Shown piece by piece: positions 24,805 to 39,600 of a DNA stretch of 64,000 bases. The stretch spans positions 21,016,370-21,080,369 of the forward strand of contig NC_045140.1 in assembly GCF_008831285.2 (NCBI RefSeq). Direction: 5' to 3'. The position numbers were made by a program, and so were the translations under genes. The notes under the pieces were generated by a model, which was not told the DNA's origin, made no database searches, and saw only the letters and a program-made list of their open reading frames with translations. The stretch comes from Nymphaea colorata. Its lineage: Eukaryota > Streptophyta > Magnoliopsida > Nymphaeales > Nymphaeaceae. Every line of letters starts with the position of its first letter. Position 1 is the first letter of the stretch.

Positions 24805-27650
24805 CGAGCAGAAAGTTCTACCTTATCCTTTCCCTTTGTTTCCTTCACTCCCTTCCGTCTGTTCCCACGTGGCCCCCTCAAAAGGATAAGAACGGCTGAG
24901 CTGGGTGCCCTAAGAGCGTTGCCCATGCAAATACGAAAGATGGTATTGACTCCGCTGATATAAGGCCAAATGAAATCAGCCGATACAGGTTGTTGCATTC
25001 GTAAAATATTAATTCTAGAATCTAAGAGATGTTTGGATACTTTCGGAGGTAAGACTTTGTTTTATTTGTAAAAGGATTATTTTTAGGTGGTGTTTGCATC
25101 ACACCTCATAAACAAGGTTTTGGAGGCAAAACTTTTTTTTTTCCTGAAATGTTTAATCGAAAACTGAATTCGTAGAAAACTCAATTTTGACAAAACCTGA
25201 TTTTGTAAACGTGAATGAAAAAGCCTGTAACTTCTTGTGTTATTCAAAAACCTGATTTTGAGTATGCCGCCCAAACAAAAAGAAAAAAAAAAGTTAATAA
25301 AACGCATTAAAAAACTTGTTTTCATGCTAAATTTTTATAAAATTAGGTTAGATAAATATGTCAGAACGAACCTTTAGAATGTTTATGTGACATCAAAACT
25401 GTTTTGACATAACTTCCACATGAGAGTGAGAAACTTGACCACTCCCTCTTAGATTATATTTACAAAAATCTGAATTTTGGGATGTCAATTAAATACACGG
25501 ATTTTGAGGTGTCCATTAAATACATAAACTAAGTTTTCAGACTTACTAAAAAACATTCTTTTTAGCAATCCAGATCTTCATAAATCGAGACTGAATGATG
25601 GTGTCGTCCAAAAGCCCCAAAATATCTTATCACAAGTTGATTCTCTTTGATGTCAAAAGGTGCACGTCACCGGTACGCGTTCTTTCCCCAAGAGCTCTGA
25701 GACGAATCAGAAACCGAATCCCGAGTAATGATGGAGTGGGACGCAGGCACATGTTTACTAGATGAGCTCGACCGTCGCGGAAAAACCAAACAAGCGGAAA
25801 TCTGGCTCCGTCTTCCGGTTTGTCCCGTCAGTATTGGGCCATCGAAAATTCCAAGGGCTCACGCTAAATGAAAATTTGCAGAAGTAAAAATCACAATCCG
25901 TTAAGCTGCAAGTTTTTTACGTGTTTTACCCGGTGATTTCAATTTATTGGTTGTTAACATACCTCTGTCAACATACAGGAGAACATCAAAAGGTTCAAAA
26001 CACAGTCAGCCAGCATCTCTTGAGCTCCATCGTTTTCCACGTTCAAACACAATGAGACTAGGAAGGTTCATTTTTAACTTCCTAAAGTAGTTGCATTTAT
26101 TTATCGACGCTACAAAAAATGAGCACGGCTTTTGACTGTTGGTAAAATTTAAAGCGCACTTCAACGTCTTCTCGAAACCTACAAGTGTAACCAATTTTGT
26201 TAAAACGAGTTGGATGCTTCTGCATCTTTTTCAGTCCAGAACTGTAATTTTAGTACTCAATTCAATGACAGACTTCAGGAAGCAAGCTCATGATGTTATC
26301 CAATAAACCATTAAAAGATGTTTACAGCCTTTTTCTTATAATAATAAAAACATAAATTAAACTCCATTGCTAACAACTTTTACCTGGAGATTTACCTCAC
26401 GACTCGGATCACGGATAAATTGAAGTCACTACTCGGAGGAGTCGGAGATGTAGTATTTGAGCTTGTCTCGACGACAGGAAATCGCTGTCAGCAGACTCTG
26501 GTCATTTGATTAATTCTTTGAATTTGTCTTAAGTGCTTAGCTGAAAGCCTGTTGTGGAAGTTGCATCATGAATTCTTCCTGGACAGGTGGTCTTCGGTTG
26601 TTATGGCTTCTTTCCTAATTATTTGATTGGTTTCTGATGCGTTATATCTGCATTGGTTGCTCAATTCAATAAAACTTGTTGAGGGCAGCCTCCAGCTAGG
26701 GTGGTTTTGGAAGTCATGGAAAAAGACGCATGGTCACTGGGTGCAACTACTATGTGAATGTGTTTCCATGCATACAAGTTAGGAATCGACTTCTAGATCC
26801 TGTTCTTAATTCAGAAATTAGACTCCAGAAGAACTTAAAACTCTGCCTTTTATACCAATAAACTAATTATTTTTTTATACATGAGGAAAAAGGACTTGTG
26901 AGTATGAAGATAACACCTGCATGCTCGGACTTGATGAAAAGGCAAACCAACAGGCATCAGACATTTCCTCGTACATACAAATACTACACTGCATTCACCG
27001 AATAAAGCGGCGTTTCATACCTTTGTTCACGTCCGGCTTGGAAATGCTATCAAAGCTGCCCGTTCCTTGTCTTGCCAAGCCTCCAATGTCACAACTGCAA
27101 ACAGTAATTTGCCAAACTGAGGCATCAGCTGCTTGCTATGCATGGAAGTTAAATACAAACTTCAGTTTATACATTGTAAACTACAATTTTACCTCGTCCA
27201 GATGTTAAATTGCATGGGAAATTCATCCAACCAAAATTGGCAGCATCACAAGAGGGTACTTGCAGCATGCTTGGGTACACCATTCTTTCTGAAACAGTAC
27301 CAATCTTCACAAAGTCCTTGACGATCAGCTTGGCTGAGGGCAAGCCTAGAACGGAATGGCATCTCAATCTAGCTAACTTCAATAGAAATGAGGCTTCAGA
27401 GTGCCGTATCATGGCTTGCCAACAGAAACTGGATGTTAGTATAAGCTAGCTGACATGAGGATCGGATTGTTACACTGCATCCAAATTTGGCAAACACAAA
27501 TTCGGATTCTTACGCTTGCTGAGCCACATGGCATGGTGACCTGCTCGCCAACACCACCACCACCATTCCTTCTCTGTCTTTTTCTCAGAGATAGATGACA
27601 CATTCGAACCACTACCAACAAAAGGCAGCGAGAATGATCCAAAATATTTC
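24805..27650. other. intergenic, SMG1 3' flank
   Basis: No supportable gene. The right end, below 27651, must contain the 3' UTR of SMG1 on the minus strand. The remainder is AT-rich with only short random frames. Confidence 0.55.
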
Positions 27651-30600
27651 TTATATCCATGGCGTCCAACCTTCATACATGTTACATAAATTATCTATGC
27701 TAGTCGCCTGCTTAAGAAGATAATCCACTTGCTCAGAAATACTCAGTGACCTGCATAAGTTTTCATAGCACAACAGCCATAGGAGTTGGTGAAAATAACA
27801 TCCAAAAAGAAAATCATGCCCACAAACACAACCACTCACACCTCAAGTACCTGTCACCATCAATGCCACAACCATCCAGTTTCATCTCTACACGCTTTAG
27901 CACAGATAATGCATATGCATTCTTTCCTGTAAACAATTAAAGGAAAAGGTAGTTCGTATGGGTTATCCATTCAAATACATCCATATATATGATAGTTCAA
28001 AAAAAGTGCAGGAGATTCATACTTTGATCCTACAGACACATTCAAGTGGCATAATTCGTATAGCTAACACATCCAAGAATTAAAAAACAAACTGTGCTCC
28101 TTTGGGAGAACAGAAGAGCAATATTGAGATTTTGTCAATAAGATGCACAGCTATAACATAACCCATAATCTGATAAACAAGCTGACTTCAACAATGATAT
28201 TGTTTCCCTTCAAAAGATGGGAACAAGACCAAAATATCTTGTATGGGAAATAAACGGAACACTTTTACTATGTGGGATAGGATAAACATTAGGTCAGAGA
28301 TACACCACGAGGATGAAAAAAAAACTGCATTTCCAAAACCACACAAACTTCATTTATTTTGCAGTATTGAGTAAAAGAATGCACGCCTTTGATAACGGCA
28401 TAGACAACAAATAAATGATGACTAAGCACCAACCACTGATTTGAGTAGACAATACCATGAAACAAAAGAGAGGCGCAGCAAGTTGCAATAACTGAAAAGT
28501 CGGGCAAATTTGCCATTGACTGTTGATTGAAAAGGCCAAAGGTCTGGAAGCATAACTAGCTTCAAGTTATGCAGAATACAGCAATTTCTCAAGCAGAATA
28601 TCGTAAACAAGGTTCATGGTTAGTTAGAACATTTCTAGCACTAGAGCAAGCAAGAAATGACAGAATGCTTACTTTTATGAACCCAGCCTTTGGAGCCAAC
28701 CTTTGAAGATTGGTCATTGTTCTTGTCAGTTTTCTCTTTGAGAAGATCGACTACAGACCTCCTTTTTCCATCTGAAGCATTAGGCGTGCCAGGAATATCT
28801 TTCCTTGTACTGTATGCTACGGAAAGCTGGCTATCAGAATATGATGAAGAAGGTGCTGAAGTTTGCCTAGATTCCAACAGAACATCAGTTGCAACCACAC
28901 TGGCATCACATTTATTTCCTTCCATATCCTGGGATTCAGTCTTCAAGCCAGATAAGCTTATTTGCTCATCAATATCAATAAGAGAAAGAACTCCAGAATC
29001 ATCCCCATTTGCTTCAATATGGGCACCATAAGACACTTGCTCCTTGGCTTTAGTAGAATTTGGATTATCATCAGAACTTGAATCGTCAATGCGAGTACCC
29101 TCAGTACAAGAGTAACTCAACTGTGTGGTACAGCTATATATGCTGCCTGGTGGAGATAACCATTCCTCATCTGGCAAGGAAAATTCATTTGAACTGATAA
29201 CCTCCTGATCTCCATCTTTAATGCCAGACTCAAAAATATCCTTATCACTGCTAGCTATTAATGGTCCATCCCCAGAAAGTCCTGACCTTGACAGATCAAT
29301 TTCCTGAGACCTCATTTCCTGGCTATCTCCTAGCCCTTCAAGTGCCTGTATAACAACTCCTTATTCAATAACATGATGCAAGCTACCATGCTTGTCAGAC
29401 ATTAAAGAAGCATATATCGGCCACAAAGGACTTACCTCTGAAAAACCTCAAATCTTTTAGAAAAAAAATGGAGATGAGAAAAGTATGATGAATCTTGAGC
29501 CTTTAGGAAAGAAAATGAAGTGGAAAAAGAAACCATTTAGGAAAAAAGTCTTGAGCCTTTATTTTGAAAAGTAACGTTTAAATAATGTGATAACTAAGAA
29601 TATGATGAATATGATCCATAATTTTCATGTGCAATACTTGTAGAGATGTTTTTTCAATAGACATACAGTCCCTCCAAAAAACTTGCAGGTTGTAGTATTC
29701 AGAAGGAAGAGAAAAACAAAGGGGGTCAAATGTTCAGAATATCAAGTGCAAAATGGCTTGAAGACCTTGGGACAAAATGAGTAGCAGTAAAAACAACTAA
29801 AAGTAATGTGTAACAAAACAAAGTGAGTGTCATACTTTGGAAACATGACAAAATTATCGACCACTAATCCAAAGAGCACAAACCAAGGTTAGCATAAAGG
29901 AAAAGGAAAACCATAGGATGCAATTACCTTGTGGAGATTCCCTGCGTGAAGGTTTGCAGACTTTGCGAGCCTCATCAACATGGCATGAAGTTCCCTCACA
30001 GAGTACAGGAATGGTGAAATAATAGGTTGCAAAGATTGACAAGATTCCTGGATTCTTAAATGATATTTTTGACATAATTTTTTACCATGGTTTGAAGCAT
30101 ATTCAATCATACTCTCTGTTTCATCTGGAACGGTATCAATCATCAATGCTACATCTGAAGCTAGCATCGGCTCAAGTGGGAGAAGGAGCATATTTATCTG
30201 CAAATAGAAACAGATGTGTTGATATTTCATTCTAACACTAGTCATACTATCTAGAACAAAGGCACCACGAGCACCTAGTTCATACGAAACAACTGCAAGA
30301 AAAAAAATTACATGCTAGAAACAGAAGACGTGTAATTGTGACCCAAAAAAACCTTTAAGAAGAAAACAGAAAGAATCAGAACAAGATAAAGACCTTAGCA
30401 AGGTCGGCCATAAGGGCTTTGTGCTGTATTGCAGCTTCTTTCCCCAAGCTATGCACATCATGTATACCTTCAGATATCGCAAGGACCTGCATTATATAGA
30501 AAATATGAACAAATGCTCTGAATTTTTTATCAAGCTTTACATAGAAATACTTTAATTAACTGTTAATAGACTTATTGATAATTTGAGCATTAATATTTTG

Positions 30601-33600
30601 ACTGGGTATACATCAGAACAATTCAAGTTGAGGATCTGTATTCATGCGCTTGCTCCTCTTTGGACACCATATCTACTCAATATTTATTATAACCCTAGTG
30701 TCATTCTGGGCATTAGCCAAGAAAGGAAATGAGCTCCAAATTTAGATAATTTTGCAACTAGCATTCCATTAACCCCAATTTTACAAGACACCATATTCTG
30801 TTAGGACGTGGAATTGATTTTGACAGAGTTAAACTTAAGTCCTGAACAAGACCAAAGAGAATGTCTTGTGCATGAGATTTATCATAAACATTGTGTCAAC
30901 TCATATGACTTGATACACATTTTTGCCTCAGACCAAGAGGATTCCCCTATAATCTAAACCAAGCATGTGGTTTCCGCTTAAAAGTCTAGGACTTGTTCCT
31001 CCATCTTAAATTTGTCTAGTAATCTTCTGCTTTTCAGTAAAGATTATAAAGAAAAAGCAACCCAGAAGCTCAATGTAGAAACTCAGCAGGTGCTCATGAA
31101 GAGCATCTGTCCACATGTATAGCATACCTCTTCAAGCATGGAACCACATTCTGTTGTCAAAGCTGCACGCCCCCTTGCAACACGTCCAAAAGCAGATACT
31201 GCATCACTTGCTTCACATGCAAACTCTCGCATAGCCACGAGTGCTGCACGCAGATCACCTGAAATAGAAGATTGACAGTAATCATCATGTCCTAAATTGA
31301 CCACAGTGACAAAAGAAATAGGCACCTGAAGCAGAATCAGCTTTAGCAGAGGCAATATGCAGATCATTGGTTGCAGAAAACAGGGTACTAGTTGCAGCCT
31401 CCATGTTACTCTGAGCTCGCCTCCATTCCTGCTCAGCACCTAATAAATTAAACTAACCATTTAGCAGAACAAAAGAACCAGGATAACCTAAAAGAATATC
31501 AGGTCAGGAACCATAAAATTTGCCTGAAAAACGAAATTCAAAATGATAAAGCTGATACTTACGTGTAAAAGAATGATAACACACATCTAATCTTGTCAAA
31601 CTATTCAGATATGCTTGTTGCCAAGTTCTGCCATCAGAAGTTTTCCCAGGAGATTCTAACGGCTTCCAGAAGATACCATCTCTGGAAGCTTCAAACTCTA
31701 TAACAGAAGCACATATCTTCAGAATATCAGTTGCTTGCTCCTTAGCAGCCTGCATCAATTGTCTTCGTCTGTTTAGGTGATCACGGAATTCAGATGGGAT
31801 TCCTGAACCCTTTGATACATTGCCTACTGAGCTGCTTGTGTTCGGGCCTGCACATGCCCATCCCATGGCCCGTTCAAGCTGGCCTTCAACTAAAACAGCA
31901 GTTCTTTCACAAGTTTTCAGACTGTCTAGTAACCTAGCAACCTGTGACACGGAGGATCGTATACTTTCCAAGAGCTTATGCCTGTTAAGATTTAAGTTAA
32001 GGGGTGACAACTTGTCATCAGAAAAATAATGGTGAGATATTATTTTATCATTTTGGACAAATTGTGAGGATAAGTCATTTAACCATTCCATCTGGATCAA
32101 TTCCAAGCTTGCCTTTTGGAGATTCTGAGTAAGCTCATTAACACGCTTTTTCATAAATACTGCAGCAGACTTTGCTGCCCTGGCAGTCTCATGTGCATTA
32201 CAATATTCTTCAAGCATCAGCTGCACCCGCTTCACTGCCACATCTCTGTTCACCTGATCAGGTGTGAACTCCTTGGATTCTTCAATAGGATGCTTTAGGA
32301 ACTCAATTTCTTTGTCTAACAATACCAAGAAGACAGGTGCAACCCGTTCTCGTAGGTACTGATCCAAGTAGGCCTGAAGCTGAAGTTCCAGCTTCAACTG
32401 CAGAACAGTACACAGCTGGTCAAAGCCAAGGTTATGATCAAGTGAAGAAGATACATCATGGAGGCAAGAATCCAGAAAAGAGTCAACAACACAAAGTTTC
32501 CAGATAAAGAAAGAATGGTTTTTCAATAAACCAGAAGCCTTCCAGATCGTCTCTACCAAAGGATATCCAGAACTTGAAACATCTGGAATACTGATTGAGG
32601 TTTCCTTGGAAGCCTCCATGCTAAATAGTGACAGGAATCGGTCCACAGATTCCAAATCAGAGAAGGGATTCATAAGTGCAGCCAGAAGTAGTTTGCTCCT
32701 AACAAGCTGCAAATCTCCACCTTGCTCTACAGTAACAACATTTAAAAACCGTTGTTCAGCAGAAATTATTGTGTTTCTCGCAGCAGATTCTCGCCTTCTA
32801 AGCGAAGCTGCATGTACATCCTTCTGGTTCCACATTTGATGAAGTTGGTCCAGCTGCGCTTTGCAAGCTTCCTCCCGAGATGCAAGCTCTTCTGCCTCCT
32901 CCCAAGAAAGATGATCTCTGCCTTTCAGAGCAGCCTCTGAAAGTGCCAATTGCTGCTCAGTAATTAATCCAACCTTCATAAAGTAGTTCTCCTCAAGCTC
33001 CAATAAGGACATCCTCTCTAACTCAATCTGAACAAGCTGTTCTACTGCTGTGTCAACGGACCCACGTATCTGTGACAAAGATCCAAAGGCCTCCATTACG
33101 GCTGAATTTTGTGAAATAATAGATTTTGTAATCTCCGGAAGGACAGATCGAGTCATCTGCTCAACCAGATTCCTGGATGCCTGAATACTGGCTTGAAAAA
33201 TAGAGGCCCAATTTCCTTCAGCAGCAGGTAATGTACTTCCTGAACCAAGAGCCCTTTTGGAAACATTTAAGCTACTTAGCTCATGTATTTCATGAACAGT
33301 GCTAGCAACAAGTGTACACTTTTCTATCTGCTCCTCCAGCTCACAATAACATAATTTTGAATTAGAATGCAAAGCATCTGTGCCAGAGCTCCACATAACT
33401 CCTCCAGTAACAATAGCTGAAATCTCAAAGACTTTGGTCTTAACCTCATTATAAAGTGCGACCACAGCAAGATGTAAAACAGATAAAACCTTTGACTTCT
33501 TGTCTTCAATGTCTAGTGGAATTGTTTTGAGATCCTTCCCGTCATGTCGCTTGGTCTGACTAGAAACAAGATACGGTTCCTCCTCTTCTTTCCTTGAATG

Positions 33601-36600
33601 GCCTACTGATTGCATATATTTAGAAAAAGCAGATAACAGCCGGTCCTTGGATTTTATCTCTGTCTCCAAATCAATGGAACTCTCAAGTTCAGAACACTCT
33701 TTTTGAACCTTTTTTATCTCGTTGATAGTGGATTCGATATCATGATGAAGAGCTTCATACCTCTGATGAATAAAATCTGGCTTGTCCCCTCGCACGAGAG
33801 CAAGATCTGCAGCTTGTCTTCTTGCTAAAGTAAGAAGTTCAGAAGAAAGATTATTCACAGCAAGTTGCAGAAGTTGTGCCCATCCATGAACTTTACTACT
33901 GGTTGCATAATTCAGTGGTAGAATTCTCTGCAATGCTAAAGCATATGTTTGCAGAGATGTTACAGCACTAGATAGATCAGAATCCAAATCAGCTATTATC
34001 TGAGCTACTTCCTTATCCAAGTCATGGCATTGAACTTTTGTAGGTTCAGGAACAATTGACAAAGGAATACCTGCTGCCAGAACTGCTGAAGTAAGAGACA
34101 AGGCCTCCCCAAGGGTACTAAACCTTATGCCTGGCTGGAGCTCAGGAGCTGAGCCATTGCAAAGGGCATCAAGGACCCTTCCATGATGCTCCATCCACAT
34201 AGCTGCTTCTTGAGCTTTTTCAGTTGCCGTAGCTTTTGCTTGAGCAAGTTCACAAGCCTGAATTTCAAAGGATGCCCGTTTTTGTTCTGAATCTGACGTT
34301 GCTTCAGCAACAATTGACTTAGCAGATGACTCATGCAAGAGCAGACGTGACCTTTCCTGGTCAGCATGATAAAATAACGCTGACGCAACCTCATAACAAT
34401 TAAGTGCATCTGCAAATCTCTGATTATAAACAACAGAACAACCACTCAGCATTTGCTTGCCATAAGGGATAATGGAAAACGAAAGATAAATATCTAATTT
34501 TACCTCAAGTGCAGATACTGCTTCCGGCACTGTAGATAGAAAAAGATCATGATGCTCCTAAAAAATACCAAAACAGAAGACTTAAACAGTAAATTACGAA
34601 CTCATTCACAACGAGGAAGCATAACAAGAAAATGGCAAGTCCCCTACGTTGCAAAGAAACTATTTTGGTTCAGAACCTTTTTACATATGCACTTCAATTG
34701 TCAACATTTCCCTTTTCACCTAGTACTTTTGACATGTTGTCATTCATCAGAACCTATGTTCCACTTGCAAAACATTTACTGGAAGCAAGATATGAGTTTC
34801 CTTCAGAATTTGGCTTTCAAGTCTAGGCATGGTGAGCATGCCATTATTCCACTTTTGGTGTTGGTCACTACCAGAGATGATGAACTTAATTCTCATTTAA
34901 GAAAACAACAACAACAACAAAATCATTAAAGATCTTTTTTTTATGTTCTTTTATCAACCTAAAAGTGTGTTCTTATACCTCCCATCCATAGCAATATTCT
35001 GAGAACAACCTGACGATATATTCTGAGAACAGCCTGACGATATCACCATTTTTTATCCAGTCAACAATCTCCGCAGTGCAATAACATTTTCAAAATATCA
35101 ATAGAATCAAGAAAAGCACCACCCTTTTCACTTTTATCATGCATATATTCAATTTTTATTTTTATTTTTATTTTTTTGCAAGAACAACAATAGACCAACT
35201 ATTGCTTGATAACTTATTTTATCTTTTGTATATAATACTTTTAAAATTGATATTTTCCAAGATTTTCACATAAACAGCCATATCAAAAAGAAAATCCCAA
35301 GACAAGAAATTGCACGAATAATATTGGCAAGCATGCTTCCAAGAAATAACCAGAGTTAAATGGACAATATTACATGGTAGCCATGCAATTTTGCAGAAGG
35401 CAAAACGCGAGGACAATCATCAGAATGAGTACCTGCAAAGGAACACGGATTTCTTGCACTCGAGAAGCAAATAAACTCAAGCTGACGGCTAATTCCATAC
35501 CCTTTCTCTCTTCACCACCAACGGCTGCCTCATCATGAATATCTCCACGTGTCCATTCCACTAAAGGATCCCAGACAAATACTTCAAGTAACATTAACAA
35601 TGTAGATTTGTTCTTCTGCAGTACATTCATTACGGCTTCACAATTTGCTCTAAATACTCCTTCAGTTCCAGTCAATCCTAGAGCAGTTTCCAATGTCTGG
35701 GTAAGCCGAAATGGGACTATCTCAGGAACCTTCAACCTTTGCCCCTTATCAAAGCACACATTGTAATCTATATGAACAATATCACCACTGCTGAAATCTA
35801 TAAGAATATTATCTAGATGCCTATCTCCTAGACCCAGTACATATCCCACCATGCTCATAGCAGCCATACTGCCAGAATACCTGCAACAAAAGTGAAGATC
35901 TTGTTAGCAACAGAAGCTTAAAAGAATAATTTTTTTGCAGCAGCAGTGAACTTTTAGATAGCCCCAAAATCCCTCCAATAAAGGAACACCTAAGAGCAGT
36001 TGCAAGCTCATTCTTCTTGACATTCCCTCATGGCTTTAGTGCAGCATGAAAACAGAGAGTGAAGCTGCCTTTGTGTATTCCTTTTTTTTTTCTTTCTTTT
36101 TTAGCTGAATAATATATACCTTGAAGATAGTATGAGACCTCAAGGACCAAGAGAGGTTTGACACACTGCAAAAGTCTTAATGAGTGTTTTCAGGAACCCA
36201 CAGTGGAGGATATCGTCTTTTCACAACTATCACATTTTTTCCCTTAAAAAATAAAAAAATAAAAAAGAGAGAAATAAAATAAAACAAAAAAGTGAATGAA
36301 TTGTGATTTTTTGAAAATTTGCCAACAAGTGAAATTTCACATTTGTAGTGTTTTTCCCCTTCTCAGAAAATTTTGGATATATTTTTATTTTTCTTGATGT
36401 TCGTTTTAATAGTTTAGTAACTATTTTGAATTTTGGTTAATGTTTTTGTAAGAAAATTAGTAAGAAAAACTCAAAATTTTCATAAAATTTTCTATTATTT
36501 ATATATTTTTTGATTTTTTGCATTCTCAAATTTTAATGGGAAAACAAACTTCCCATTGACAACTGAGAAAAATGATAGAAACCAAAGAAATAGTACTTGT

Positions 36601-39600
36601 GACAATGGTATATCAAGAAATCTCTCTCTCTCTCTCTGTATCCTGTATATCACTTGCTGGTTACTACCAGCTTGTGGACTTTTATGCCTCTATGCTTTCT
36701 CCAGTTCCATTTAACCTAAGCATACTTCTAATTTACAGTTTTGCTGCTGTAAGATTGAGGGATGTTTGTATGTACATACACATTCCTTTCAACCCTTTAA
36801 GTTAAACTAAAGTTCTTTTCCAATTAATTTCCACATATAGTGAAAGTCCATCATTAGGCTAAGGAAGATCATTCTTGAGAGGTCCCTGTTTAATCACTAG
36901 AGAACTATCTATTTAGATATCTCCAGCAGCTTACATTTACAGGCATGCTAATAAAGGGCTAAACCCCTATGGTATCTTGTAGACTCTAGCATATTCTATT
37001 TGAAAAAGACATTTGTTGTTTAGATTTCATTTCTCTGATTCATTAACTTTAGTACATAGGCACAGCAGTGACATAATAACAGATAAGGAAAACAGAAAGA
37101 AATCAACCAGTTGACATGGAAAATGATACAAGGCCTACATGGCTACATCACTGGATCAAAGAGGAGTACAAAAGCAAGAAGAAGAAAAGAAATGAGAGAA
37201 AATAACCTTGTATTGCATAAAGTACTAACATAAGCAATGACATCAGCCAATAGATAAGCAATGACTTGATTAAGCTATGGCCTATGAGGATCAAGGATAG
37301 GAAGGAAACAAGAGGATAAATAGACTTAAATAGAAAAGAAATTATAGACTAAGGGACTAAAAAAAGGCTTAAGAAATAATGAAGTAACCTACAAAGCATA
37401 TCTACGGACATGAAAGAAATAGTGAATGATCAAACATCACTACCGAAGAACATTTCGTGGTAGGAGGGGCAGTACCGATGCCCATCAATATGAGCGCGCT
37501 GCTACTCATATCATTTACCAACAATACGCAACAAAAATCACAAATTCTGCCACAGTTTTCTGCATGTGAAACAGAAGCATCTGCTTACAAGTATTACAAT
37601 CCCATTTGCTTACAGATAACAAATGAACATAAGATCTTAACATACCATTCAATGCATATGCAAAAGAGAAAGAAAATCATCCAAAGGAAGCCTACTCAAT
37701 AGTGATACAACTAACTAAGAAATAAATGAAGGAAATGAATGCTGAAAGATATGCTATATTCAACATAGACAAAACGAACAAAGGCTTGAGTAGTAGTTAA
37801 CGCTAAAAGAAGTACATGCAAAACCTAGTTCTCATTCTGGAAACTATTAACAAAATGAAAAGAATTATTGAACAACTTTGAGTTAAACCGGAACATATTT
37901 TCCAGTATAACAAAGTCTGCAAAAAATAAAGAAATATCGGTAAAAAATGATCAGTAAACACCAATAAAATGTTTTTCATAACCTCATTAATTTTGTGTTG
38001 AAGGACTTGAATCCTTCACTTGAACACCATATTTCTCGATGCAACAGTTGCCTTGGTACTTCTTTCATAAGTTCTAGAAGAACCTTCCGCTTGACTTCAT
38101 GAGGCCAATCCCTTCGTGAAATTACTTTCCTTATTCCCTTCTCCTTTAGTGCTGGTATAATTTTTCCATAAAACATGTCACTCGGGCGAGGAACTGGTGG
38201 ATGTGCACCATTTCCATTCCCAGCGCCACTTGCAGAAACCTGTCCAACCTGCATATGACTCTGCCAAGATTTAAATACACTATAAATACTGATTACATTG
38301 TCTACCCACTGGATAAGACCAGCCCGGCCACTAATGGGAGTCACAGAGTAATGACGAACAAAAAGGGACCGACTACGTGCATCCTTGCACGAGTACAAAA
38401 GACTATTCACAGCTTGCAAGAACTGCATGATCCTTGCATCAAGGCGCAGATCTTCTCGCCCCTTCAAAAGATACGTGTATTTTTTTCCATCTGAACCTAC
38501 AATGCCCAACTTTTTAGGCTTTGTCTTTGTTGATAAGATGACCACTTGTTCACAAAAGGAAGAAATTGTAATGATTCCCTGCAGATCTGGACAAAAACTT
38601 TCAAAAGATTCATATGGAGTAACATTTTTTTCAAGACCAGGCATTGGGACATCAGAAGCTGAAAAATGTGCCATCTGTGGAGCAACATCACTCAAAGTAA
38701 TAGTTGGTTTTCTCTGATGAGTTGCCAGAGATGCTGCAATGGCATCAAATGGCCGCCAGACATCAGCAAGTACAGCAGCAGAAGTAGGTGGCACCTTGAA
38801 TGCTGAAACTGCAGACTTAAGTTGCTCTCCATACTCGTTTTGGAACCAGGTTTCATGAGCAGTTTCTGGTTTCCGAGAAGTTGAAGCCAGACGGCGTTCC
38901 AAGGCCACTGCTATTGGAGCCATCATAGCCGAGTATTTAGCAGCATTTATTTTGGTTTTCTCAGAAAGACTAAGTGTTGCATTTTCAGCAACTCGTGAAA
39001 CTTCTTCTTTCAGCACATTTATGCGACGTATGACATCTGAAAATAAGAAGCACATAGTTCAATTCTCACCAAAAGATATTAGAGCTTCTACTAGTAGATT
39101 AGTAGTACACTGGACATTATTGACCACGAAGGAAATTTAAGTGATCACCAAGTAATTCATTGACTATAAGAAAAGAACTGCTGGTGACAGTTCATAAAAG
39201 TGATAGTTCATATAAAGGCAATGTAAAGAGCAGAAAACCAGGCCATCAAGCACCTTATAGCTTTCAATCCCGACGGACTGAACCCAAATCCAGTTACAAT
39301 TGACTTAATCCATTAAGCCCTTGGTAGGTGCATTGCATCTCGAATCATACCTATACACTTATATATTCGACATTATGAAAAATCATGTTTGTTCCCCTAC
39401 TTATGTGACATAGATGTCTACTGCCTTCTCTCAACAATGATGGAAACCAAGAAGCATTGGACATGTCAAACATTGTCAACCTAGAAGGTGTATGTTTAAG
39501 TTTAACATTTACTTCTGCTTGTTCCTCAGCTTAAAACCCCGGATTGCCCTTCCTTTACCTGCTAGAGAACTTTCTCCATTGCCACAGCCTTATGGCAAAG